Shown one piece after another: positions 6,966 to 14,002 of a DNA stretch of 15,129 bases; position 1 is the stretch's first letter, and each line of letters begins with the position of its first letter. The stretch is from CANRPC01 sp964456095. Lineage in GTDB: Bacteria; Bacillota_I; Bacilli_A; RFN20; CAG-449. The stretch lies in assembly GCA_964456095.1 (NCBI GenBank), contig CAYVZF010000036.1, positions 1-15,129 of the forward strand, in the 5' to 3' direction. The notes under the pieces were generated by a model. It was given only the letters and a program-made list of their open reading frames with translations. It was not told where the DNA came from and made no database searches. A program made the position numbers and the translations under genes.

Positions 6966-7105
6966 TTATAGTTAAATAATAGCTTAAATTGTATGATAAA
7001 ACTGAAATGATTAAACTTTTTTTAAATTTTTTATATAGTAAATTCTGAATAAAATAATATCACATTTTATAATGTTAATGACTAAAATTAATATAGTATT
7101 AATAA

Positions 7106-8296
7106 TTAGTTTGTATAATTATCAAAATAACCTTGAACTAATACTATAGGAGTACCTTTATCACCAGAACCAGAAGTTAAATCACATAAAGAGCCTATTA
7201 AATCGGTAATTTGTCTAGGTGTTGTTCCTTGCGAAGCCATATTCCCTACTAAATTATTTTGCTTATTCTTTATTTTATTTGAAATTGCTTCTTTTAATTC
7301 TTCTCCTGATAAATCTTTAAAATCATTATCCGCTAAAAACTTAAGTTTAAGTTCGTTTGGTGTTCCAATTAATCCATTAGTATGGAATGGTGATACTACT
7401 GGGTCCGCTAATTCCCAAATCTTTCCTTGAGGGTCTTTAAATGCTCCATCTCCATAAACCATAACTTCAACATGTTTTCCTGTTTTATTAAATATTTCTT
7501 TTTGTATATTATTAACAAGTGAATCGGCATTTCTTGGAAATAATTTTATTTTATCTTCTGTCGATTTATTTGAACCTAATAAACCATATGTTTCATTATA
7601 ACCACTTCCATTTATAGAAAATGTTAATATATCATCTAAACTGCATACAACTTCAGCACCATTTTTTAATAAAATATTTTTTGTTCTTTTTCTAGTATGT
7701 ATATCACAGTTTATTATATTCTTTGTATAGTTTAAAATTGTTTTTGGTTGATTTGAAAAGATTATTTCAACCTTAGCACCTGCTTCTTTAATTATTGATT
7801 CATAATAATTTATATAATCTACACCAGTAAATTCATGGACGTTATATCCAAATAATTCACGATATTTTTTAAGTGTTAAAACATCTTTATATGGATTAAT
7901 ATCTGCGTTATCTATTTGGTCTAAACTTAATAATGCATTACCAACTTCATCACTTGGGTAATTAAGCATTAATACTATTTTTTTTGCAGCTAATGCAATA
8001 CCTTTTAAACAAATTGCAAATCTATTTCTAGATAAAATAGGGAAAATTACACCAATTGTATCTGATTTTAATTTGTTTTTGACATCTATTTTAATATCAT
8101 TTATTGTTGCATAATTACCTTGTGCTCTTGCTACAATAGATTCAGTTAATGCTATAACATCTTTATCTCTTAATGTAAAATTATCACTTTCTGCAGCTTG
8201 TAAAACGCTACTAACTGTAATATTAACTAAATCATCACCTTCTCTTATGATAGGACATCTAATTCCTCTTGAAATTGTACCAACTTTTCTTTCCAT
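7106..8296 (-). CDS. CofE-family (F420-0:gamma-glutamyl ligase-like) protein
   Basis: 396 aa. The N-terminus matches the coenzyme F420-0:L-glutamate ligase fold: GIRCPIIREGDDLV (11-24), then LRDKDVIALTESIVARAQGN (42-61). The region VMVYGDGAFKDPQGKIWELADP carries the acidic, metal-site-like residues typical of the long Firmicute branch. True CofE is about 250 aa and adds glutamate to F420-0 with GTP. This version is about 150 residues longer, and no F420 gene is near, so the real substrate is unknown; gamma-glutamyl or similar amide-ligase chemistry on another cofactor is an inference. A Gly/Ser/Thr-rich C-terminal segment (LTSGSGDKGTPIVLVQG) is well preserved in character. GAGG lies seven bases before the ATG. 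The gene is monocistronic, with its own promoter and a palindrome at the start site. Confidence 0.85.
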   Translation of the reverse strand: MERKVGTISRGIRCPIIREGDDLVNITVSSVLQAAESDNFTLRDKDVIALTESIVARAQGNYATINDIKIDVKNKLKSDTIGVIFPILSRNRFAICLKGIALAAKKIVLMLNYPSDEVGNALLSLDQIDNADINPYKDVLTLKKYRELFGYNVHEFTGVDYINYYESIIKEAGAKVEIIFSNQPKTILNYTKNIINCDIHTRKRTKNILLKNGAEVVCSLDDILTFSINGSGYNETYGLLGSNKSTEDKIKLFPRNADSLVNNIQKEIFNKTGKHVEVMVYGDGAFKDPQGKIWELADPVVSPFHTNGLIGTPNELKLKFLADNDFKDLSGEELKEAISNKIKNKQNNLVGNMASQGTTPRQITDLIGSLCDLTSGSGDKGTPIVLVQGYFDNYTN

Positions 8297-8309
8297 AAAT
8301 TAACCTCAT

Positions 8310-8329
8310 TTAGTATTTAAAAATACTAA
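8310..8329. promoter_or_regulatory. Perfect palindrome (operator candidate) at start site of CofE-like gene
   Basis: TTAGTATTTAAAAATACTAA has perfect 9-base arms around AA. The start predicted from the -10 box (about 8326) falls inside it, which is the usual place for a repressor operator. It could also form an RNA hairpin just before the ribosome site. Confidence 0.6.
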
Positions 8330-8332
8330 TAA

Positions 8333-8361
8333 ATTATAATGACTTCTTTTTTTATTAACAA
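8333..8361 (-). promoter_or_regulatory. Sigma-A promoter of CofE-like gene
   Basis: Minus-strand TTGTTA (8356-8361), a 17-base spacer, then TATAAT (8333-8338). Confidence 0.65.
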
Positions 8362-8428
8362 TATTTTTAAATAATTATTAAAAATCTATGGTGTGTCGTT
8401 ATTTAAGATTCTAATTAAATTAATTATA

Positions 8429-9112
8429 TTACATCTCTCCATTTGCTATTTTTGCATATAAATCTTCATCAATCATAGGTGATTCAATTTTAACTAATAG
8501 TTCATTATTAATAAATCCTTTTTCGGCATATTCTTTTCCTGCCAAATATACTAAATCTAATCTTGGCTTTGTTATACTACTTGCTTCAATAACATTAAAC
8601 ATCGGACTTTCACTAATTGTAATAATTGTATGATTATTAGGGAAACATAGTTTGAATTGTTCGATCGCTGGTTCAAAGTTATGTTTACTATTTGGGAAAC
8701 CACATCCACATATCATTACATATTTTAAATGTTTAAAATCTGCTTGCTCAATATGTTCATATTTATCATTTATTTTTCTCATCATCATTGAGGAAAAAGG
8801 TAGTGTTCTATCTATTAATGCTTTAAGTGGTGCTGGCATTCCAAAACAATATAATGGAAAATTAAATATTAATATATCAACACTTAATATTTTTTTTAGT
8901 ATTTCTTTCATGTCATCATTATATATACATGTTCCTCCATTCTTTTTACATGTAAAACAACCTTTACAATAGTTAATATTTTTTTCGATTACATCAATAA
9001 TTTCAACAGTATTTTTTTCAACTTCATTCATTCCTTTTAGAAATGCTCTTGTAATGTGCATTGTATCACTTTTATCTTTTTTTGGACTTCCATTTAAAAC
9101 TAATACTTTCAT
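8429..9112 (-). CDS. Flavodoxin-fold NAD(P)H-dependent oxidoreductase, Isf-like Cys motif
   Basis: 227 aa. KVLVLNGSPKKDKSDT (2-17) is the FMN phosphate loop of the NADPH-dependent FMN reductase family. Cys49, Cys52, Cys55 and Cys62 form C-X2-C-X2-C-X6-C followed by NDDM, the compact motif that in iron-sulfur flavoproteins (Isf) can hold a 4Fe-4S cluster. FNFPLYCFGMPAPLKALIDR (83-102) is the isoalloxazine-binding loop and dimer helix. Expected role: reduction of quinones, flavins or toxic electrophiles in the cytoplasm. Whether a cluster is really bound cannot be told. It is the last gene of the TetR operon: the preceding gene ends five bases upstream, and its last codons (AAAAGGAGATAA) contain this gene's ribosome site, so translation is probably coupled. 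Confidence 0.88.
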   Translation of the reverse strand: MKVLVLNGSPKKDKSDTMHITRAFLKGMNEVEKNTVEIIDVIEKNINYCKGCFTCKKNGGTCIYNDDMKEILKKILSVDILIFNFPLYCFGMPAPLKALIDRTLPFSSMMMRKINDKYEHIEQADFKHLKYVMICGCGFPNSKHNFEPAIEQFKLCFPNNHTIITISESPMFNVIEASSITKPRLDLVYLAGKEYAEKGFINNELLVKIESPMIDEDLYAKIANGEM

Positions 9113-9117
9113 AAAAT

Positions 9118-9564
9118 TTATCTCCTTTTGTATATAATTATTTCTGGATCATTAATATATTCATCATACTCACATATTAAAATAAAATTTTCATTTGCAA
9201 CTATTCCATAAAATGATTTATCATTATCATCAAAAATGTTTTTTGATTTACAACCTAAATATATATCTGTGTCATTTAAGAAATTAATCATTTTATCATT
9301 AGGTAATTTGTATTTAAAATTAATGAATTTACCAACCATTGGATATAATCCATTAACTTTTTGCATACTTTCAATATTAATTGAATTAATTTCATCAATT
9401 AATTTATTTTTAAATAATTCAAATTTTTTCATTCCACCAATTAAAATATATTTTGCTATGAAACATTGTTTATTAAATGGACATCCATTTGTTGATTTAC
9501 ATCCTAAACAATTATTTCTTAAATTACAATTTGAACAATCGGCATGACATATAGATTTATACAT
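9118..9564 (-). CDS. Cys-rich small protein (DUF3795-like N-terminus)
   Basis: 148 aa. The first 35 residues carry seven Cys (6, 10, 13, 19, 22, 28, 34) in a CxxxC-CxxC style, then CFIAKYILIGGMKKF. This resembles the zinc- or cluster-binding start of DUF3795 proteins, whose function is unknown. The remaining 110 residues are an unrecognised alpha/beta region with two further Cys (YLGCKS and LICEYD). It lies between the tetR gene (six bases upstream) and the flavoprotein gene (five bases downstream), with AGGA eleven bases before its ATG. The position suggests it is a partner, metal or redox sensor, or electron carrier of the flavoprotein. The family call is by pattern only. Confidence 0.75.
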   Translation of the reverse strand: MYKSICHADCSNCNLRNNCLGCKSTNGCPFNKQCFIAKYILIGGMKKFELFKNKLIDEINSINIESMQKVNGLYPMVGKFINFKYKLPNDKMINFLNDTDIYLGCKSKNIFDDNDKSFYGIVANENFILICEYDEYINDPEIIIYKRR

Positions 9565-9570
9565 TAATAA

Positions 9571-10146
9571 TTAGATCCTTTTATTTTTGATTAATAACAT
9601 TATTGCATTAAATTGTATTGTTAATTTTTCACTAACAATTTCTTCATTAAAATTACATGCTTTTGTCGCACATAAAACGCTGATACCATATGTGTATATC
9701 CACATATTTTCAAATAATAATTTTGCATCTTCTTTATTTAATGAATAATCATTTTCAATTGCTTCTATACACTTATTTGCGTCATCTCCAAGAACTATAT
9801 ACATGTCATCAAAAGATTTTGTATTTATATTTTCTTGCATGAATAATAATTGAAATAATTTAGGCTCTTTAATTGCAAATATAATCATTTTAATACCTAT
9901 TTTTTTAAATAATGGTATATCATTATGATTATTTGCATCCATGTTTTCAAAAATATTCATGGCTTCTTTTTTTACTTCATTCTGTAATTCTTCCATGCTA
10001 GTAAATAATGTAAATATTGGCCTTGGTGTAGTTCCTAACTTTTTTCCAAGTTCTCTTGCAGTAAGTGCATTAATACCTTTCTTTGAAACAATTTTTAATG
10101 CATTGTTAATAATTTGTTTTTTTGTAAATTTAGGTTTAGGTGGCAT
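9571..10146 (-). CDS. TetR/AcrR-family transcriptional regulator
   Basis: 191 aa. The N-terminus has the TetR DNA-binding domain: FTKKQIINNALKIVSKKG, then a helix-turn-helix at about 28-47 (LTARELGKKLGTTPRPIFTL), followed by the usual FTSMEEL. Here the family's common YxxFxxKexL is replaced by FTLFTSMEEL. The C-terminal ligand domain (60-191) is all-helical and not diagnostic. AAAAGGAG lies upstream of the ATG. It leads the operon with the Cys-rich and flavoprotein genes, and a repeated symmetric site overlaps the operon start point, so it probably represses its own operon and releases on binding a small molecule or oxidised compound. Confidence 0.9.
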   Translation of the reverse strand: MPPKPKFTKKQIINNALKIVSKKGINALTARELGKKLGTTPRPIFTLFTSMEELQNEVKKEAMNIFENMDANNHNDIPLFKKIGIKMIIFAIKEPKLFQLLFMQENINTKSFDDMYIVLGDDANKCIEAIENDYSLNKEDAKLLFENMWIYTYGISVLCATKACNFNEEIVSEKLTIQFNAIMLLIKNKRI

Positions 10147-10167
10147 ATAAATCTCCTTTTAATTGAA

Positions 10168-10193
10168 AACATTTGTTTTGCAACATTTGTTTT
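10168..10193. promoter_or_regulatory. Double AACATTTGTTTT site, likely TetR operator
   Basis: AACATTTGTTTT occurs twice, at 10168-10179 and 10182-10193, 14 bases apart. Each copy holds the short palindrome AACA-TT-TGTT, and TGTT-TTGC-AACA forms a further inverted pair between them. The block begins right after the -10 box and covers the predicted start site near 10187. Confidence 0.7.
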
Positions 10194-10222
10194 ATTATAG
10201 TTATTAAATTAATTTATGTCAA
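10194..10222 (-). promoter_or_regulatory. Consensus sigma-A promoter of tetR operon
   Basis: On the minus strand TTGACA (10217-10222), a spacer of exactly 17 bases, then TATAAT (10194-10199). Both hexamers are perfect, so the promoter should be strong when not repressed. Confidence 0.85.
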
Positions 10223-10309
10223 TAATATATATGGTTAAAATCACTTAAACTTTTTGCTCGTAAAATATTTAATAAAAAATGTCTAATTTTGTTGGATTTT
10301 GTATAATTA

Positions 10310-10338
10310 TTGAAATTTATCTTTATAAAAGATATTAT
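10310..10338 (+). promoter_or_regulatory. Promoter of degV gene with palindrome in spacer
   Basis: TTGAAA (10310-10315), a 17-base spacer, TATTAT (10333-10338). The palindrome TATCTTT-ATA-AAAGATA (10318-10334) fills the spacer, a position where a bound repressor would block polymerase. A separate TATAAT at 10302-10307 lacks a -35. Confidence 0.5.
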
Positions 10339-10370
10339 TAACTCATGAATGTAAATGAAGGAGGAAGTTA

Positions 10371-11240
10371 ATGATAGTTTTATTTACTGATACAGATACT
10401 GATATCACACCTAAAGAAGCTCGTGAATTAGGATATAATTTAATATCAATGCCATATATGATTGATGATAGAATGTATTATCCTTATAGAGAATCTGATA
10501 GTTTTGATTTTCATCAATTTTATGATTTATTAAGAAATGGCACTATGCCAAAAACTTGTGCGATAAGTCCACAAGAATATTGTGAATATTTTGAACCTTT
10601 TTTTAAAGCTGGTCATGATATTTTATATGTTCATTTTTCTGAAGCAATGAGTGGAACGTTTAACGCTATGCACATAGCATATCAAGATTTATTAGAAAGA
10701 TATCCAGATAGAAAATTATATACTATTGATACTAAGGGGATAACAATATTAAGTAATTTAATTGTTAAAGAAGTAGCTAATTTATTTAAATCTGGTAAAT
10801 CGATTGATGAGATATTAAATTGGGCTAAAGAAGAAGTTGATCATTATGCAGTTTATTTTTATGCGGATGATTTATCTTTTTTCAAAAGAAGTGGTCGTGT
10901 AACTGGGTTTGCAGCTTTTATGGGCAATATTATTGGATTACATCCAATTATTAATATGGGTGAAGATGGTAAAATGAAAAGCATTAGTAAAGCTCGTGGA
11001 AAGAAAAATACATTAAATAAAATAATGCAATATGTAGAAGAATTACAAGTTGATATTGATAAACACAAAATTATAATTGGACATTCTGATGCACTTGAAA
11101 CGGCTGAAGAATTTGCTGGAATGTTAAAAGATAAATTTGGTGCTAATTTAGATATTGAATTTGTCCCAGTTAATCCAACTGCTGGTTCTCACTGCGGACC
11201 ATCAAATATTGGTGTTGCGTTCTACGCAAAACATAGATAA
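10371..11240 (+). CDS. DegV family fatty-acid-binding protein
   Basis: 289 aa, the usual DegV length. The family binds a fatty acid chain; in Firmicutes the FakB proteins of this family present the fatty acid to the kinase FakA for phosphorylation and phospholipid synthesis. Visible signs: VLFTDTDTDITPKEARELG at the N-terminus, PKTCAISPQEY (60-70) at the carboxylate-binding Thr/Ser site, HFSEAMSGTFNA (88-99), then FFKRSGRVTG, and GSHCGPSNIGVAF near the end, where relatives have H-x-GPGxxg. No partner kinase gene is in the window, so a FakB role is likely but not shown. GGAGG (10360-10364) precedes the ATG. It is monocistronic, with a terminator behind it. Confidence 0.92.
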   Translation: MIVLFTDTDTDITPKEARELGYNLISMPYMIDDRMYYPYRESDSFDFHQFYDLLRNGTMPKTCAISPQEYCEYFEPFFKAGHDILYVHFSEAMSGTFNAMHIAYQDLLERYPDRKLYTIDTKGITILSNLIVKEVANLFKSGKSIDEILNWAKEEVDHYAVYFYADDLSFFKRSGRVTGFAAFMGNIIGLHPIINMGEDGKMKSISKARGKKNTLNKIMQYVEELQVDIDKHKIIIGHSDALETAEEFAGMLKDKFGANLDIEFVPVNPTAGSHCGPSNIGVAFYAKHR

Positions 11241-11250
11241 TTGGTTTATT

Positions 11251-11287
11251 AAACTCTTGTTTGTAATGATTCAAGAGTTTTTATTTC
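11251..11287 (+). terminator. Rho-independent terminator of degV gene
   Basis: Perfect 9-base stem AAACTCTTG (11251-11259) and CAAGAGTTT (11272-11280) with a 12-base loop, followed by TTATTTCTT. It is the best terminator in the window and sits eleven bases after the stop. Confidence 0.8.
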
Positions 11288-11308
11288 TTAATATATTACT
11301 TCCCGTAA

Positions 11309-11337
11309 TTGAATAAAAATTATATTTTATATATAAT
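11309..11337 (+). promoter_or_regulatory. Sigma-A promoter of histidine phosphatase gene
   Basis: TTGAAT (11309-11314), a 17-base spacer, TATAAT (11332-11337). The start near 11344 gives a very short leader that runs straight into the AGAGGTG ribosome site. Confidence 0.65.
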
Positions 11338-11356
11338 TTTTGCAAGAGGTGAAAAA

Positions 11357-11950
11357 ATGACAAATATTTATTTTGTAAGACATGCTCAACCAGATTTGAA
11401 TATAAAAGATAATTACATAAGACCTCTTTCTAAAATCGGTGAAAATGATGCGCTTGAAGTATTTAATTATCTAAAAGAAATTAAATTTGATGTAATATTT
11501 TCTTCACCATATAAACGAAGTTATAAAACAATTGAAAAAATTGCTAATAAAAATAATCTAGATATTATAAAAATTGATAAATTAAAAGAACGAATGTATG
11601 GTAATAGAAATATTGATATAAATGAATTCTTTTATAAACAATGGCATGATTTTGATTTTAAATGTGAAAATGGTGAATCATTAAATGATTGTATTAAAAG
11701 GAATGTTGAAGTTATTAATGATATACTAGTTAATTATAAGAATAAAACTATTTTAATAGGGTATCATGGTACCTGTTTATGTGCATTACTTCATTATTTT
11801 GATAATTCTTTTAATTATGAAGATTTTTTGAAGTATAAATTATGTATGCCACTTGTTATTAAAATGAATTTTTCTAATAATGAATTTATAAATTATGAAG
11901 AATTATTCAAAATAGAACGAGGATATGAAGATATTGAAAAATTAATTTAG
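11357..11950 (+). CDS. Histidine phosphatase family protein (phosphoglycerate mutase-like)
   Basis: 197 aa. The ATG at 11357 is chosen because AGAGGTG (11345-11351) lies just before it and the promoter -10 ends at 11337; an open frame upstream to 11309 would start inside the promoter. VRHAQPD (7-13) is the RHG-type motif with catalytic His9 and Arg8. SSPYKRSYKT holds Arg54, Glu78 (LKERMYG) is the likely proton donor, and GYHGT holds the second catalytic His137. These residues mark an active phosphatase of the cobC/GpmB type. The substrate is unknown; small phosphorylated metabolites are usual. It lies 61 bases upstream of pepV and may be co-transcribed with it. Confidence 0.9.
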   Translation: MTNIYFVRHAQPDLNIKDNYIRPLSKIGENDALEVFNYLKEIKFDVIFSSPYKRSYKTIEKIANKNNLDIIKIDKLKERMYGNRNIDINEFFYKQWHDFDFKCENGESLNDCIKRNVEVINDILVNYKNKTILIGYHGTCLCALLHYFDNSFNYEDFLKYKLCMPLVIKMNFSNNEFINYEELFKIERGYEDIEKLI

Positions 11951-12011
11951 CATATTATTTGAAATATATTAACAAAATATGTTTATATATTATTTGTTGT
12001 AGGAGAGAAAA

Positions 12012-13376
12012 ATGGATTATAAAAAAATTGTAAAAAAATATGAAAAAGAAGTAATTAGAAATCTAAAAGAATGGATTAGAATCCCTTCTATTTATGATGA
12101 AAGCACAGTATCAAAGGATAAACCATTTGGTAATGAAGTTGCTAATGCATTAGAGTTTATTGCTTCTCTTGCTGAATCTAAAGGTTTTAGCGTTGATAGA
12201 TGCGATGGGTATTGTACGGAAATTAGCTTTGGTGATGGTGATTTAATTGGTATTTATGCACATGCTGATGTTGTACCTGTTTCAGGTACATGGGAATTTG
12301 AACCATTTTCAGGCGATATTAGTAATAATAAAATGTATGGAAGAGGTACTTCAGATGATAAAGGACCTGCACTAGCGGCATTTTATGCTTTATGTGCATT
12401 AAAAGAGAATAATTTAATTGATGGATATAAAGTTAAATTAGTAATTGGTGGTAATGAAGAAAGAGGATCTACTTGTTTAGAATATTATTTTAATAATTTA
12501 AAAAAAGAATATCCTAAATATGGATTTACACCTGATGGAGAATTTCCATTAATATATGGCGAAAAAGGAATTGCTAATTATGAAGTGGAATATAATATAA
12601 AATATCCTTCAAATATTGAAGAAATTAATGGGGGAGTTGTTGCAAACAGCGTTATTGATGAAGCATACGTTATTTTAAATACTAATGGTAATTTAAAAGA
12701 TACCGCGGATAAATATTTCAAAGCTACTGGATGTAGTTATGAATTAGAAACAATACAAGAAGGGAAATATAAATTAATAGTTTATGGTTTAGCTTCTCAT
12801 GGATCTACACCATCTCTTGGCATTAATGCTGCGCTTGTATTATTAAGATTTTTGTCTATTTATTTAAAAAATCCTTTGTTAGATGTTATTCCATCTTATT
12901 ATTTTGATTCATGTGGAAAAAATCTTGGAACATATTTTGAATCAGAATTACTACATGAAACAACATATAATTTAGGATTAATTAATTATAAAAATGGTCT
13001 TTTAAAATATACAGTTAACTTTAGATATCCTGAAAATGTTAACCCATATGAAGTAATAGATACATTAAATAAATTAGGAATTGGCAATCATAAAATATTA
13101 AGTGTAAGTGATCCTTTATTAATAGATCCTAATTCAAAAATGGTTCAAACTTTAATGGATGTATACCAAAAAGAAACAGGTGATTATGAGTCAAAAGCTA
13201 TGACTATTGGAGGAGGAACGTATGCAAAAGAAAGTAAAAATACTTTAGCATTTGGTTCTCATTTTCCTAATAGAGATGATAGAATTCATAATTCAAATGA
13301 AACGATAACAATTGACGATTTATTAGATTCAATGGCAATATATGCACATGCGATCGATGCACTAGGTAGACTATGA
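12012..13376 (+). CDS. pepV: Dipeptidase PepV (M20 metallopeptidase)
   Basis: 454 aa, close to the usual PepV length. It is a two-zinc dipeptidase that acts in the cytoplasm on many dipeptides with a free N-terminus. Zinc and catalytic residues are all present: His84 and Asp86 in AHADVVP, Asp116 in GTSDDKGP, Glu149 and Glu150 in GGNEERGS, Asp175 in TPDGEFP, and His426 in DDRIHNSNE. GGGTYA near residue 395 matches the substrate-binding glycine loop, and the middle part (about 185-380) is the lid domain. TAGGAGAG lies before the ATG. The stop TGA overlaps the trmB start (ATGA), so the two are translationally coupled. It is the first of three genes running to 15091; a weak TTGAAA near 11959 may belong to its own promoter. 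Confidence 0.95.
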   Translation: MDYKKIVKKYEKEVIRNLKEWIRIPSIYDESTVSKDKPFGNEVANALEFIASLAESKGFSVDRCDGYCTEISFGDGDLIGIYAHADVVPVSGTWEFEPFSGDISNNKMYGRGTSDDKGPALAAFYALCALKENNLIDGYKVKLVIGGNEERGSTCLEYYFNNLKKEYPKYGFTPDGEFPLIYGEKGIANYEVEYNIKYPSNIEEINGGVVANSVIDEAYVILNTNGNLKDTADKYFKATGCSYELETIQEGKYKLIVYGLASHGSTPSLGINAALVLLRFLSIYLKNPLLDVIPSYYFDSCGKNLGTYFESELLHETTYNLGLINYKNGLLKYTVNFRYPENVNPYEVIDTLNKLGIGNHKILSVSDPLLIDPNSKMVQTLMDVYQKETGDYESKAMTIGGGTYAKESKNTLAFGSHFPNRDDRIHNSNETITIDDLLDSMAIYAHAIDALGRL

Positions 13377-13999
13377 GATTAAGAAAAAGAAAATGGATGG
13401 ATCCTCTTTTAGAGGACCGCGACGAATTAATATTAAAAGAAGATGAATTAGACTCGTTACTTAATAATTTAAAAGGGACAAAAAAAGTATTAGAAATTGG
13501 TTCAGGAAAAGGAGGATTTTTATCCTCTATGGCACAAAATAATTTAGATTATGAATTTATTGGTGTTGAAGTTCAAAAAACAGCACTTGCGATTGCATGT
13601 AAATACATCGAAAAGAATTCAATTAATAATTTAAGATTTTTTGCTTGTGATATTTCTTTACTATTTGAAAAATTACCTGATGAAACATTTGAATGTATAT
13701 TTTTGAATTTTTCTGATCCATGGCCTAAAAAAAGGCATCATAAAAGAAGATTAACTTATCCGACATTTTTAAATCAATATTATAGATTATTAAAAAAAGG
13801 TGGTAAATTGATTTTTAAAACAGATAATATTGATTTATTCAATGATTCATTAGAGTATTTAAATAATTCAAAATTTAAAGTAATATCTTTTACAAATGAT
13901 TATGATGGCTTAGATAATTTTGATGCACAAACTGAATATGAAACTAAGTTTAGAAGTTTAGGAACTAATATAAATCGAGTGATAGCTTTAAAGGAGTAA
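13373..13999 (+). CDS. trmB: tRNA (guanine-N7-)-methyltransferase
   Basis: 208 aa, normal length for TrmB, which makes m7G46 in the variable loop of tRNA with SAM. Motifs in order: N-terminal RLRKRKWMDPLL; EIGSGKGGF (41-49) SAM loop; Glu66 in GVEVQ; Asp93 in ACDIS; FSDPWPKKRHHKRRL (113-127), the signature catalytic and tRNA-contacting segment; KTDN (149-152); and TEYETKF (187-193), the conserved C-terminal motif. There is little Shine-Dalgarno (only AGG in the end of pepV), and the ATG overlaps the pepV stop, so initiation probably depends on pepV translation. Confidence 0.97.
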   Translation: MRLRKRKWMDPLLEDRDELILKEDELDSLLNNLKGTKKVLEIGSGKGGFLSSMAQNNLDYEFIGVEVQKTALAIACKYIEKNSINNLRFFACDISLLFEKLPDETFECIFLNFSDPWPKKRHHKRRLTYPTFLNQYYRLLKKGGKLIFKTDNIDLFNDSLEYLNNSKFKVISFTNDYDGLDNFDAQTEYETKFRSLGTNINRVIALKE

Positions 14000-14002
14000 T
14001 GT

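Larger units (their letters stand above)
6760..7105. other. Long non-coding gap with repeats
   Basis: No supported gene lies here. The gap holds the upstream region of the minus-strand methyltransferase gene (a TATAAT at 6773-6778 is too close to its ribosome site to be a convincing -10), the GC-rich 13-base direct repeat at 6867-6902, the TGCAAAA repeats at 6912-6965, and AT-rich DNA down to the stop of the CofE-like gene. A small ACATT/AATGT hairpin at 7062-7075 is too weak to call a terminator. Confidence 0.6.

Noticed and set aside
8363..8385. Terminator hairpin ATTTTTAA / TTAAAAAT downstream of the flavoprotein gene
   Set aside because: No G-C pair in the stem, and the minus strand that would need it continues into A, not T.
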